A DNA stretch of 64,000 bases. It comes from Candidatus Latescibacterota bacterium. GTDB taxonomy: Bacteria; JAAXHH01. Below the pieces are notes generated by a model, which saw only the letters and a list, made by a program, of their open reading frames with translations, searched no databases and was not told the DNA's origin. Both the position numbers and the translations under genes were made by a program. How positions within the stretch are numbered: position 1 is the first letter of the stretch; each line of letters begins with the position of its first letter. Positions 8,746-18,035 of the stretch are shown piece by piece. The stretch spans positions 279,089 to 343,088 of the forward strand of contig JAAXHH010000141.1 in the NCBI GenBank assembly GCA_012270975.1, read 5' to 3'.

Positions 8746-10398
8746 TCATGGTTCGATCCACATCAACTCGTACCGGATGGGCCAGACGGGATTGAGCTTG
8801 AGCCCCTTCAGCCAGGGTTGCCGGAGCAGGTACATCTGCGGGTAATACAGGAACACCCAGGGCGCGTCCTCCACCACAAGCCGCTCGGCTTCGCGGTAGA
8901 GCGCCAGACGGTGATCCCGGTCCGTGCTGATCGCCGCTTCGTCGAGTAGCGCATTGACCCGCTCATTATCGTAAAACGCCACGTTGGTGCTGTTTACCTC
9001 GGTAATCCGGTTTCCGTTCAAAAGCACGTCGAGGAAATTGCTCGGATCCGGGTAGTCCTGGTACCAGCCGAAGGTGGAGAAGGGTACCGCGCCCCGCCGG
9101 CCCGTTGCTTCGATGCGAGTAGGGCCGGTCACCGGCCTGATTTCCACGCTGATTCCGACCTCCGCGAGGTCCTGTTGCACCGCCTGTCCGATCTTAGCAT
9201 CTATACCGCTCTGTGCCGTAATCATGAGCTCGGTGCTGAATCCCTCCGGGTATCCGGCCTCCGCAAGCAATTTCCTCGCCTTTTCCGTGTCGTAGTCGTA
9301 TCCAACCAGATGTTCGTCGAATCCCGGCATGCCGGGCGGCAGCACGCCGCGGGCGAGGATGCCCCGGTCGCTGATCAGTCGCACGATACGCTCGCGGTCG
9401 ATGGCATGGTTGACCGCCCTGCGCACGTTCACGCGGTCGAACGGCGGCAATTCGGTGTTCATGGACAGGTATTGGATGGCGTTCAACGGCTGGTGGGCGA
9501 CCCGCTTGCTGAGCACGGGATCGTTCATCACCCGGATGAAGTCCGCGTCCGGTATCCCCGTCGACGTGACGCTCGCGATGTCCAGTTCTCCGCGTTCGAA
9601 CATCATCATGTGCAGGGTTTCGTCCCCGCCGACCATCAGCTCGATGGCCTCCAGCCTGACATCGGCCGCCCGGTAGTATGAAGGACTCTTCTCCAACCGC
9701 AGCCGCGTTCCGCGCTGCCAGTGTGCCAGCGTAAAGGGCCCTGCTCCCACCGGATACCGGCCAAACCGATCCCCGTGCCGCTCTACTTCCTCACGGGGCA
9801 CGGCATAGGCGAAGGGCATGGCGATACAGTAGAGAAAGGGCAGGTCGGGATGGGCCAGTTCGATCTCGAGCGTCTCCTGGTCGGGGGTACGCAGGCCCGA
9901 GACCCGATCGGACGAACCGTCCTGAAACGCCCGGGCGCCGACGATGTTCCGATAGAATCCCTGCCCGGGGGACCTGGTGGCCGGGTCCAGAATCCGTTCG
10001 AGGGAATAGGCGAAATCCTCCGAGGTAATCGCCCGGCCGTTCGAGAACCGGATGTCCTGACGCAATTTGAAGGTGATGGTCCGTCCATCTTCGGAAATCG
10101 TCCACGAGCGCGCATGCCAGGGAACCAGGTTCAGATCGTCGTCGTAATCGATCAGGCCGTGAAACAGGGTGCGCACGAGGGGCCAGGTGACCACGTCGTA
10201 GGCGATGGCCGGATCGAGGGAACGGGGATCCGACGGCACGGCGATACGAAGTATGTTCTCATCGGGATTCAGCCGCTCGGAACGGGCGTCGCCGGAGCAG
10301 GAAACGGCCAGGAAAAGGGCCGCAAGACACACCGATGCCAAACACAGAAGACCGGGGACGGCTTCAACGGCGGATGTCTGTGCCTGAGTGCCATTCAT
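8746..10398 (-). CDS. ABC importer substrate-binding lipoprotein (family 5, DppA/OppA-like)
   Basis: Periplasmic or membrane-anchored binding protein of 550 residues. The signal segment ends in the lipobox LAVSC near residue 33, so the mature protein should be lipidated. Family 5 landmarks include a segment RIAVPSDPRSLDPAIAYD, then TFKLRQDIRFSNGRAITSED and NVRRAVNHAIDRERIV. The ATG at 10398 overlaps the stop of the upstream permease (ATGA), indicating translational coupling. The frame is open to 11034, but that extension is antisense-free low-information reading through the permease gene and was discarded. Ligand unknown: peptides, sugars or opines are all possible. Confidence 0.92.
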   Translation of the reverse strand: MNGTQAQTSAVEAVPGLLCLASVCLAALFLAVSCSGDARSERLNPDENILRIAVPSDPRSLDPAIAYDVVTWPLVRTLFHGLIDYDDDLNLVPWHARSWTISEDGRTITFKLRQDIRFSNGRAITSEDFAYSLERILDPATRSPGQGFYRNIVGARAFQDGSSDRVSGLRTPDQETLEIELAHPDLPFLYCIAMPFAYAVPREEVERHGDRFGRYPVGAGPFTLAHWQRGTRLRLEKSPSYYRAADVRLEAIELMVGGDETLHMMMFERGELDIASVTSTGIPDADFIRVMNDPVLSKRVAHQPLNAIQYLSMNTELPPFDRVNVRRAVNHAIDRERIVRLISDRGILARGVLPPGMPGFDEHLVGYDYDTEKARKLLAEAGYPEGFSTELMITAQSGIDAKIGQAVQQDLAEVGISVEIRPVTGPTRIEATGRRGAVPFSTFGWYQDYPDPSNFLDVLLNGNRITEVNSTNVAFYDNERVNALLDEAAISTDRDHRLALYREAERLVVEDAPWVFLYYPQMYLLRQPWLKGLKLNPVWPIRYELMWIEP

Positions 10399-11384
10399 CG
10401 CCGCTGGCCCTCCTTCACGTAGGGATCCAGTATTTCCTGGAGGCCCTGGCCAAGCAGGTTGAATCCCACCACGGCCGCGATGATGAACAGGCCCGGAGCC
10501 ACGGTGAGGTGAGGAGAGACGATAAAATAAGGCTGTCCCTCCGCGATCATGGTACCCCACGACGGCGCGGGCGGCGGCACGCCGACCCCGAGGTAACTCA
10601 GACCGGCGTCGAGCAGTACCGTGTTCGCCGTGGCCAGGGATCCGAGCACGATGATCAGGGGCAGGACGTTGGGCAGCAGGTGCCGGATCATAATGCGGAC
10701 ATCCGAACAGCCTATGGCCCGCGATGACGTAACAAACTCCCGGGTCTTCAGGATCAGTACCTGGCTCCGTATGGTCCGGGCGATCCAGGTCCAGCTGACG
10801 AGGCCTATGACGAGAAACACGCTGACCAGTCCGCGTTTCAGCGTGATATCCAATACGTGCCAGTCGAGGGACTCGGGGTGGAGATGGATCACGCGTCCGT
10901 CCATCAGTCCGGCAAATGCGATGGCCAGAAGCAGCCCGGGTATCGTCAGCATGACGTCGGTCCCCCGCATGAGCAGGGTGTTGACCCAGCCGCCATGGTA
11001 TCCCGCGAGCATGCCCACGGTCACCCCGACGCAAACGGCGATGAGCATGGCCACGATGCCGACGAGCAGGGAGATGCGGGTACCGTGCACCAGGCGGGCC
11101 AGCATATCCCTTCCGAGATGGTCCGTGCCGAGCAGATACCGTTCGCCGGGTGGAATGGGCAATCCGTCGGCGTCGAGGCCGTCGGTCAACTGTTGCATGG
11201 GGTCCTGGAGATAACCCAGCCCGGTCAAGGCCGGGGCTGCAAGCGCCAGGGCCGCCAGGAACAGGACCAGGCCGCCGCCCGCGCAGACCATGCGGTGCTT
11301 CAGCATGCGCCGCAAGAAGGGCAGAGACGCCGAACCGGTCTCTTCCGACTCGACGCCGGTGGCGGATTGGGAAGTGACGGTCAT
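10395..11384 (-). CDS. Oligopeptide-type ABC importer permease (DppC family)
   Basis: A 329-residue DppC/OppC permease. A cytoplasmic N-terminus precedes the first helix (residues about 30-52), then the periplasmic loop carries the family landmark YLLGTDHLGRDMLARLVHG. The ATPase-coupling loop is REFVTSSRAIGCSDVRIMIR. Its TGA overlaps the ATG of the binding-protein gene by four bases. With 8746-10398 and 7794-8714 it forms the membrane and binding parts of one importer. It starts 54 bases after the diverged oxidoreductase gene, so the whole block 13453-7794 may be one operon. Confidence 0.92.
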   Translation of the reverse strand: MTVTSQSATGVESEETGSASLPFLRRMLKHRMVCAGGGLVLFLAALALAAPALTGLGYLQDPMQQLTDGLDADGLPIPPGERYLLGTDHLGRDMLARLVHGTRISLLVGIVAMLIAVCVGVTVGMLAGYHGGWVNTLLMRGTDVMLTIPGLLLAIAFAGLMDGRVIHLHPESLDWHVLDITLKRGLVSVFLVIGLVSWTWIARTIRSQVLILKTREFVTSSRAIGCSDVRIMIRHLLPNVLPLIIVLGSLATANTVLLDAGLSYLGVGVPPPAPSWGTMIAEGQPYFIVSPHLTVAPGLFIIAAVVGFNLLGQGLQEILDPYVKEGQRR

Positions 11385-11438
11385 GGTATCGTGATAGCTC
11401 TAAACGCGCTTAACTGCGTAACAGTGACTTCGAACCGC

Positions 11439-12314
11439 TCAGGCCGCCGGGTATTCCATACAGACGCCGCTGCGTGATCGGGCCGACTCGCCAATCGCAC
11501 GGAGCAGGTCATGGTAGAACCGCCGTTCGTCGTCCGTCAGGGTGATCAACGCGTTATCACCCCACAGGTCGGCCAGGCGGTGCTGCGCAGGTTTCGTCAG
11601 CATTCGATAGTCCGATTTCCCGTACACGCCCGGTTGATTGAGCAGGGGATCGTCCGCCAGCGTTCCGCCCGTTCCAACAAGAAACAGGTCGTCCTCAAGC
11701 CTGGACCCATTCGGCGCCACCAGCAGATGACCGGTGGAATCGCGGTCCGTCTTCAGCGTAACGCTCACGTGGAGCCGTCGCGCCGAACCCGCCGCAGCTA
11801 CGTATACACGGCGCAGGGGGGAATCCAGCAGTGCCGCGGCCTTGCGGAACGACTGGAAGACGCACCACCATTTCTGCCATTTTCCCCCTTCCGGCGAGGA
11901 GATCAGACGAAGGTACACCGGTTCTCCGAAGTCGTCGTGGCGGCTTGCCTCAAGCATCGCCCGGAATCCGGAATCGGACCGATGGATATCCACGAAGGGT
12001 ATACTGAGATTTCGGGTCCGGGCGGGCAGCGGACCGGCCGTGCGCGCATCAACGCCATGTTCCATCAGGCGTGCCGCATCCGCGGCCATGCCCCGGTAGG
12101 GCGAAAGGAAAAGGGCCTGCCGGGGCAGGTACGCGCGGAGGGCGTCCCGCGGCGTCTCGAGGTCTTGAACCGTACCTTGCTCCAAGCCTTGGGCGCCGCC
12201 TCGCGAATCCACGGTCGACCGGGCGAATACCACCCCTTCCTGCCTTTCGATATCCTCCCGGAAAAGTTCAAAGTCCCGGCGGCTGCCGATAACCAGTCCC
12301 TCGATTTGCCTCAC
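11439..12314 (-). CDS. Diverged Gfo/Idh-like partner protein, function unknown
   Basis: I do not recognise this 291-residue protein as a named family. The GTG at 12314 is preferred: it overlaps the stop of the upstream Gfo/Idh gene (GTGA) and GGAGG lies upstream; a longer frame to 12527 only reads the neighbour out of frame. The order of elements resembles a decayed Gfo/Idh protein: a segment QALFLSPYRGMAADAARLME sits where the family has its T-P-N-x-x-H stretch, and AGPLP replaces the catalytic EKP. No GxGxxG loop is present. It may be a non-catalytic subunit of its partner; this is inference. Confidence 0.7.
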   Translation of the reverse strand: MRQIEGLVIGSRRDFELFREDIERQEGVVFARSTVDSRGGAQGLEQGTVQDLETPRDALRAYLPRQALFLSPYRGMAADAARLMEHGVDARTAGPLPARTRNLSIPFVDIHRSDSGFRAMLEASRHDDFGEPVYLRLISSPEGGKWQKWWCVFQSFRKAAALLDSPLRRVYVAAAGSARRLHVSVTLKTDRDSTGHLLVAPNGSRLEDDLFLVGTGGTLADDPLLNQPGVYGKSDYRMLTKPAQHRLADLWGDNALITLTDDERRFYHDLLRAIGESARSRSGVCMEYPAA

Positions 12315-13453
12315 GCGGCCTCCCCGCCTTCCACGCTTAACCGGACGGGCTGTTCCTGTACGATGGATTCGTACACGGCCAGCAGGACCTCCATGTGGTC
12401 GAGCGCGTCCCGCACGGTGAAACGCGGTCTCGCGCCGGTGTCCAACGCGTGGACCAGGTCTTCCAGGGCCGCCCGCGTGAATTCGATCCCGGTGGACGTC
12501 AGCAGCGTCGGCGGACCGCTGTGCCACTGCATGGGATCCTCGTCGTCGACACTGTAATCGCCGTCCACGATGCGGTTTCTGAGATGGGTATCGATACCGG
12601 GACGCTTCCCGTCGATCCTCCCCGTGCCCTTCGTGCCGAACAGAAAGGCCTGGTTCGGTCCGCCGGCACCGTGTGACGCGATGCCGTTCCGCCCCGCGGA
12701 AACTGTGGCCACCCGGCCCGACCGGTCCACGAGGGACAACGTCCCGAAATCGTCCGCGCCATGGGCGGCGTGTTCAGGGAAGAAGTAGGCGCCGCCCTGG
12801 CCGTATACTTCCACGATGGGATCGAAACACTGCTGGACCAGGGCCACGGCGTAGGCGCCGACCGTCAGGATCTCGCGCTTGATATCGGGAAACTTCCACC
12901 GCCCCGGCGGCAGGAAGCCGGGTTTACGCTGCGCATTCGAAATGGGCCGCGGGATTCCCTTGCCGAACAGGATGTCGACGTGCATCGCTGTTAACTCACC
13001 CAGGAATCCCGAGTCAATCATCCTTTTGCTTTGGTTGACAAGATCGTTGTAAATGTAACTGGGAATTATGGATGTGACACCTGAACTTTCTACGGCGTCA
13101 ACCACGGCGCGACACTCCGGCATGTTGGCGCCGATGAACTTGTCGATCCACAAATGCTTCCCTGCGCCTGCGGCAGTCCTGGCGATTTCCGCCCGCCGTT
13201 CGATCTCGTGGCCGACGCTTACGACATCCACGTCGTCCCGCTGAACGGCCGCCTCGATTCCTTCATAAACGGGCACGCCCAACTGCTCGGCCCAGGACCG
13301 ATTCAGCGGCTTGAGATAAGGGTCGATATCCGCGTCGTCCGCAATCCCGACAATGCGGATACGGGGATGTTCCAAGAAGGCGGGAACGAAACTGCTCTGA
13401 TGGCTGTGCTTGCTGAAACTGACCAGCAGTACACCGTACGAACGGTCGGCCAT
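12311..13453 (-). CDS. Gfo/Idh/MocA family oxidoreductase
   Basis: A 380-residue predicted dinucleotide-dependent oxidoreductase. The N-terminus reads YGVLLVSFSKHSHQSSFVPAF, an atypical version of the first Rossmann strand without a clean GxGxxG. The EKP position reads WIDKFIGANMPECRAV, so the acidic-Lys-Pro motif is altered to D-K-F. The C-terminal sheet domain follows (about residues 135-340). The ATG at 13453 has GGAG upstream. It is coupled to the next gene through a GTGA overlap and precedes importer genes, suggesting catabolism of an imported compound. Altered motifs leave catalytic activity uncertain. Confidence 0.85.
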   Translation of the reverse strand: MADRSYGVLLVSFSKHSHQSSFVPAFLEHPRIRIVGIADDADIDPYLKPLNRSWAEQLGVPVYEGIEAAVQRDDVDVVSVGHEIERRAEIARTAAGAGKHLWIDKFIGANMPECRAVVDAVESSGVTSIIPSYIYNDLVNQSKRMIDSGFLGELTAMHVDILFGKGIPRPISNAQRKPGFLPPGRWKFPDIKREILTVGAYAVALVQQCFDPIVEVYGQGGAYFFPEHAAHGADDFGTLSLVDRSGRVATVSAGRNGIASHGAGGPNQAFLFGTKGTGRIDGKRPGIDTHLRNRIVDGDYSVDDEDPMQWHSGPPTLLTSTGIEFTRAALEDLVHALDTGARPRFTVRDALDHMEVLLAVYESIVQEQPVRLSVEGGEAA

Positions 13454-13656
13454 GAAAACTCCGTATTAACTGTGGAGGATGCAAACATGGAAGATAAAAC
13501 ACCCCATTCCGGGTGACAACAAAAACAGGGATTCGCACAGCGCGGCCGGCGTTCTTTGGTCTTGTTTATCGCGTGAAGCACAGTAGATTAACCACATCCC
13601 GTTTCATTGTAGTTCCCGTCACATCTACATCACGTCATCAGCGAAAGAGGTACGCC

Positions 13657-15000
13657 ATGGATGCCGTCCTGCGCGTGATATCCGATTTCATGTGGGGACC
13701 CTGGACGATCGGGGTCCTCGCCGTCCTGGGTCTCATGCTCACAGTGGCCAGCCGGGGGGTCCAGTTCCGAAAGTTCGGCACGGCCGTCGGCCTCGTCATG
13801 CGGGGCGCCCTGCGCCGGGACAAGGGCGAGCAGGAATCCGGCGACATCTCCCCTTTCCAGGCGCTGACCACCGCCATGGCGGCCACTATAGGAAACGGAA
13901 ACATCGCCGGCGTGGCGACGGCTATTGCAGTGGGCGGTCCGGGCGCGGCCTTCTGGATGGCGGCCATGGCGCCCCTGGGCATGGCGACGAAGTACGCCGA
14001 GACTGTGCTGGCCCTGAGATACCGGGGAAAGACGCGGGACGGCCTCATGCTCGGCGGCCCCATGTCCTATCTGAAGGAGGGGCTGAACCTGCCCACCATC
14101 GGCGTGGTTTTCGCCCTCTGCGCCACGCTGGGCGGCCTGGGCGGCGGTAATATCGGCCAGGCGAACTCCATCGCCCTGGTGCTGGACACCCAGTTCCACG
14201 TGGCGAAGTGGATCACCGGCGCCCTGCTGGCCGGTATCCTTGCCGTGGTCGTGATCGGCGGGATCAAGCGCATCGGCCTGGTCGCGGAAAGGCTCGTGCC
14301 CACGATGGTGCTCGTCTACGCCGCCAGCGTGGTCTATGTCGTATTCACTCATTTCAGCGCGTTGCCGGCGACCCTCTGGCTGATCGTGGAAAGCGCTTTC
14401 ACTCCGGTCGCGGTCATCGGGGGATTCGCCGGGGCCACGGTGTCCCGGACGATTCAGTACGGCATTCGACGGGGCGTCATCTCCAGCGAGGCCGGCCTCG
14501 GAAGCGCGGGGATCGCCCACAGCGCCGCGCAGACGAGCAACCCGGTCCGACAGGGGTACATCTCGATGATCGGCGTCTTCATCGACACGATCGTCGTCTG
14601 TTCCATGACCGGGGTAACCGTCGTCATCGCCGGCGTTTGGCACAACGGCGAAATCAGTACCGCCCTGGTGGCATCCGCGCTCAACACCTCGATTCCCTTC
14701 GGCGGCGCCATCGTCGCGCTCTGCTCCCTGATGTTCGGATTCACGACCATGGTCACCTGGTCCTACTACGCCGAGCAGGGCCTCAGGTTCGTGACGGACT
14801 CCCGGGGTGTCGTGCTGGGCATCCGGATCACCTGGTGCGTGGCCGCCTTTTTCGGGGCAGTGTACGAGGCACGGGTCATCTGGGACCTGGGCGATATCAT
14901 GGTCGCCTGCATGATGTTTCCCAACCTGGTGGGATTGATCGGTCTGACCCGTGAAATACGCGTGGTATCGCGCAATGAGCAGGCAGCCGGGGCTGCTTGA
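13657..15000 (+). CDS. Sodium:alanine symporter (AGCS family)
   Basis: Inner-membrane amino-acid:cation symporter of 447 residues with about ten or eleven helices. Family signatures are present: FQALTTAMAATIGNGNIAGV after helix 2, PGAAFWMAAMAPLGMATKYAE and GLGSAGIAHSAAQTSNPVRQ in the middle. The ATG at 13657 is chosen because GAAAGAGG precedes it and the family begins there; the open frame upstream to 13513 is noncoding-like. A promoter for the following sigma-factor gene overlaps its stop codon. Transport of alanine or glycine with Na+ is known for the family. Confidence 0.93.
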   Translation: MDAVLRVISDFMWGPWTIGVLAVLGLMLTVASRGVQFRKFGTAVGLVMRGALRRDKGEQESGDISPFQALTTAMAATIGNGNIAGVATAIAVGGPGAAFWMAAMAPLGMATKYAETVLALRYRGKTRDGLMLGGPMSYLKEGLNLPTIGVVFALCATLGGLGGGNIGQANSIALVLDTQFHVAKWITGALLAGILAVVVIGGIKRIGLVAERLVPTMVLVYAASVVYVVFTHFSALPATLWLIVESAFTPVAVIGGFAGATVSRTIQYGIRRGVISSEAGLGSAGIAHSAAQTSNPVRQGYISMIGVFIDTIVVCSMTGVTVVIAGVWHNGEISTALVASALNTSIPFGGAIVALCSLMFGFTTMVTWSYYAEQGLRFVTDSRGVVLGIRITWCVAAFFGAVYEARVIWDLGDIMVACMMFPNLVGLIGLTREIRVVSRNEQAAGAA

Positions 15001-15025
15001 CGAGGTCCTGTTTATCAGGTATATT
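14997..15025 (+). promoter_or_regulatory. sigma-70-type promoter for the ECF sigma gene
   Basis: TTGACG (14997-15002), 17-base spacer, TATATT (15020-15025). The -35 overlaps the stop codon of the symporter gene; the sigma gene starts at 15149. A perfect hairpin GTGCG-TTTT-CGCAC lies in the leader at 15097-15110. Confidence 0.6.
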
Positions 15026-15148
15026 ACCGGTGGGTTGGAACGGTGCGAAAAAAACCGAACCATTTTCCGTTCCGGGGTCTCTTAATTAAGTAGACTGTGC
15101 GTTTTCGCACTTCGCGGGTGATCGAACCATAAACGCGGGATACTCGAA

Positions 15149-15763
15149 ATGGCGCATACGGCGGACGGACTCATCATCGAAAGCGTGCTGAACGGCCGTC
15201 CGGACGACTTCGAAAAGCTGGTGAGGCGGTATGACCGCGAGATCAAGCGTATCGTTGGGTCCATGGTCAAGAACCGCCAGGACAAGCAGGATATCGTACA
15301 GGATATCTGGCTTTCCGTGTACCAGCGGCTGTCGTCCCTGCGCGACCCGGAGCGGTTTCCGCAGTGGCTGCGCGCCATTGCGCGTAATCGGTGCCTCGCC
15401 CACGTGGGTGACCGGAAATACCGGGAAACGGCCTGGACGGAGGTCCTGCCGGAAGAAAGCGCCGAAGGCGCCTGGCCGGGCGACGAGCACCTAAAACGGG
15501 CAAACGGCCGCAGAGTGCGGAATGCGGTAGAGACGCTTTCGCAAGCGCTCAGGCGGACCGTCGCCATGTACTATTTCACCGGATATTCCTGCGACGAGGT
15601 CAGCACGAGAATGAACGTCCCCGTTGGCACCGTGAAACGCAGGCTGTCGGAAGCGCGAAGCAAGCTGCGGAACATGTTCCGGGACTGGTCCCGGTACCCG
15701 GCCGAGGGCGGCTTGGATCTCCGTCACCTGATCGTCGCCGCGCCGATTTGCACCGGTTTCTGA
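15149..15763 (+). CDS. ECF-type RNA polymerase sigma factor
   Basis: A 204-residue sigma-70 family factor with only regions 2 and 4, as in ECF sigmas. Region 2 spans about residues 12-80 (FEKLVRRYDREIKRIV, then DKQDIVQDIWLSVYQ); region 4 spans about 125-180 with the helix-turn-helix TGYSCDEVSTRMNVPVGTVK. No anti-sigma gene is adjacent: upstream is a symporter and downstream, after 44 bases, ftsH. Membrane proteolysis by FtsH could be part of the same stress response, but that link is inference. The promoter at 14997-15025 probably serves it. Confidence 0.9.
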   Translation: MAHTADGLIIESVLNGRPDDFEKLVRRYDREIKRIVGSMVKNRQDKQDIVQDIWLSVYQRLSSLRDPERFPQWLRAIARNRCLAHVGDRKYRETAWTEVLPEESAEGAWPGDEHLKRANGRRVRNAVETLSQALRRTVAMYYFTGYSCDEVSTRMNVPVGTVKRRLSEARSKLRNMFRDWSRYPAEGGLDLRHLIVAAPICTGF

Positions 15764-15807
15764 ATACTCCGTCCAACCCCCGAACGAACCGAGGTCTTCA
15801 ACACGAC

Positions 15808-17952
15808 ATGTCCCAACCGCCGCAGGACCGGAACCAACCCCCGCCCCCAGGCCAAAGGCAGCCCCCGTCACAGGGCGACCGGCAGCCTCAACCCGACAAG
15901 ACTAAAAAGAACCGTTCGATCCTCATCTGGCTGGTCCTCTTCCTGTTTTTCCTGATGGCGGCCCAGTTCCTGCCCAGGCGGGGGGACAACGCCGTAACGG
16001 TTTCTTACACGCAGTTCCAGCAGTTTCTCGAAGCCGACAACATCGAGCAGGTCACCATCACCGAGAAGCTGATCACGGGCACGCTGCGCCAGAACTCGTC
16101 GACCGTGATCGAAGGCACGAACCAGAGCCTGCGCGAATTCAAGGTATACATCCCCTTCGACGATCCGGAGCTGGTGGCCGATCTCATGGCCAGAAACGTC
16201 ATGGTTACGGCCGAGCCGGAGGCCACCAACTGGGTGGGCTACCTCATCGCCGCACTGCCCTGGCTGCTGTTGATCGGGTTCTGGATCTTCATCCTGCGCC
16301 AGATGCAGTCGGGACAGCGCGGCATGTTCTCCTTCGGCAAGAGCCGGGCAAAGATGATCGTGGAAGACCGGCCCTCCATCACCTTCGCCGATGTGGCCGG
16401 CGTGCTCGAAGCCAAGCGCGACCTGCAGGAGATCGTGGAGTTCCTGAAGAACCCGGACAAGTTCCACGCCCTGGGCGGCCGGATACCGAAAGGCGCCCTG
16501 CTGCTGGGCCCGCCGGGTACGGGAAAGACGCTCCTCGCCAAGGCCGTGGCGGGTGAGGCCGGCGTGCCCTTCTTCAGCATGAGCGGTTCGGACTTCGTGG
16601 AAATGTTCGTAGGCGTGGGCGCCTCCCGCGTGCGCGACCTGTTCGACCAGGCCCGCCAAAACGCTCCGTGTATCATCTTCATCGATGAAATCGACGCCAT
16701 CGGACGACACAGGGGCGCCGGACTCGGCGGAGGGCACGACGAGCGGGAACAGACCCTGAACCAGTTGCTGGTGGGGCTGGACGGTTTCGAGAAAACGGAC
16801 TCCATCATCGTGATCGGCGCGACGAACCGTCCGGACGTGCTCGATCCCGCGCTGCTCCGCCCCGGCCGCTTCGACCGGCATATCGTCGTCGACCGGCCCG
16901 ACGTGGTGGGACGCGAGAAGATCCTGGAGATCCACGTAAAGAGCCGCAACATCCCTCTCGACGACTCGGTCAAGCTGGATGTACTCGCCAAGGGCGTGCC
17001 CGGCATGGTCGGCGCGGATCTGGCAAACATGGTGAACGAGGCGGCGCTCATCGCGGCGAGGTACGATCACGCTACCGTTACAAGTGATGACTTCGAAGAA
17101 GCGAAAGAGAAGATCATGATGGGATCGAAGCGCCAACTCGTCATCAGCGACAAGGAGCGGGAGATCGTGGCCTACCACGAGGCCGGACACGCCCTCGCCT
17201 TCGAGCTCATTCCCGAAATCGACCCCCTGCACAAGGTGACGATCCTGCCGCAGGGCAGGGGCCTTGGCGTGACCATTCCCCTGCCGGAGGAACGCTACCT
17301 CCAGTCCCGTTCCTACTGCCTGGGTACGATGGCCGCGGCGCTGGGCGGCCGGGCGGCCGAGCAGATCGTCTTCGGCGAGGTTACCTCCGGCGCGCAAAGC
17401 GACATCGAACAGGTCACCCGCATCAGCCGCCACATGGTATGCGACTGGGGTATGAGCGAGGAGCTCGGGGCCACGGCACTGGGCGAGAAGGAGCACGAGG
17501 TCTTCCTCGGCCGGGACATCGCCCACCAGCCCAACTACAGCGAAACCACGGCCCATCGTATCGACCAGGAGATCCAGCGTTTCGTGGCCGAGGCGGGAGA
17601 ACGCGTGGAAAAACTGCTCAAGGAGTACGAACCCCAGCTTCACGTCGTGGCCAAGGCTCTCCTGGAGCGGGACTCTCTCTCCCGGGACGAGGTGGCCGCG
17701 CTCATCGAAGGCAAGACCCTGCCCCCGAAGGAGGATGACGACGCTCAATCGAAGGAGGATGCCGACACCGGATCGAAGGAAGTCTCAAAAGATGATGGCG
17801 CAGACGCCGCGGATGAGTCACCGGCGGAAGAAGCGACTTCTGAAACACCGTCCACGGATGGCAACGGCGTCGCAGCGGTAGACGAGTCTAGCGAGGAACC
17901 GGTACCGGCACCAGAGATCGATGAAACCGTGGAAACGTCGAAGGGGCGTTGA
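15808..17952 (+). CDS. ftsH: ATP-dependent zinc metalloprotease FtsH
   Basis: Membrane-anchored AAA+ protease of 714 residues that degrades misfolded membrane proteins and regulatory proteins. Two transmembrane helices flank a periplasmic domain (about residues 31-52 and 135-158). Walker A is at 234-241 (GPPGTGKT), Walker B around D293-E294, the second region of homology follows at about 335-350, and the zinc motif HEAGH is at 457-461. The ATG at 15808 starts a Pro/Gln-rich leader; an in-frame ATG at 15748 overlaps the sigma gene and is less likely. The last 75 or so residues are an acidic, Ser/Asp/Glu-rich tail, longer than usual. Confidence 0.97.
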   Translation: MSQPPQDRNQPPPPGQRQPPSQGDRQPQPDKTKKNRSILIWLVLFLFFLMAAQFLPRRGDNAVTVSYTQFQQFLEADNIEQVTITEKLITGTLRQNSSTVIEGTNQSLREFKVYIPFDDPELVADLMARNVMVTAEPEATNWVGYLIAALPWLLLIGFWIFILRQMQSGQRGMFSFGKSRAKMIVEDRPSITFADVAGVLEAKRDLQEIVEFLKNPDKFHALGGRIPKGALLLGPPGTGKTLLAKAVAGEAGVPFFSMSGSDFVEMFVGVGASRVRDLFDQARQNAPCIIFIDEIDAIGRHRGAGLGGGHDEREQTLNQLLVGLDGFEKTDSIIVIGATNRPDVLDPALLRPGRFDRHIVVDRPDVVGREKILEIHVKSRNIPLDDSVKLDVLAKGVPGMVGADLANMVNEAALIAARYDHATVTSDDFEEAKEKIMMGSKRQLVISDKEREIVAYHEAGHALAFELIPEIDPLHKVTILPQGRGLGVTIPLPEERYLQSRSYCLGTMAAALGGRAAEQIVFGEVTSGAQSDIEQVTRISRHMVCDWGMSEELGATALGEKEHEVFLGRDIAHQPNYSETTAHRIDQEIQRFVAEAGERVEKLLKEYEPQLHVVAKALLERDSLSRDEVAALIEGKTLPPKEDDDAQSKEDADTGSKEVSKDDGADAADESPAEEATSETPSTDGNGVAAVDESSEEPVPAPEIDETVETSKGR

Positions 17953-17984
17953 ACTCAGCGTACCAAATGCTGACGTAAGGTCGT

Positions 17985-18028
17985 AAATCGGGGGCGAGAG
18001 GTATATCTCACGTCCCCGATTTCTTATT
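17985..18028 (+). terminator. Intrinsic terminator after ftsH
   Basis: Inverted repeat AAATCGGGGGCGAGAG / CTCACGTCCCCGATTT (17985-18022) with two mismatches, followed by TTCTTATT. It lies 33 bases after the ftsH stop and ends just before the next gene. Confidence 0.75.
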
Positions 18029-18035
18029 GAGCGAA

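Noticed and set aside
10399..11034. N-terminal extension of the importer binding protein
   Set aside because: It reads through the permease gene out of frame; the lipoprotein start at 10398 with ATGA overlap is the natural start.
12315..12527. N-terminal extension of the diverged Gfo partner
   Set aside because: Extension reads the neighbouring gene out of frame; GTG at 12314 with GGAGG fits.
13036..13064. TTGACA box inside the Gfo/Idh gene
   Set aside because: It lacks a matching -10 and lies within coding sequence of the opposite strand.
15868..17748. 626-codon minus-strand frame antisense to ftsH
   Set aside because: Shadow of ftsH; no motif or start signal.
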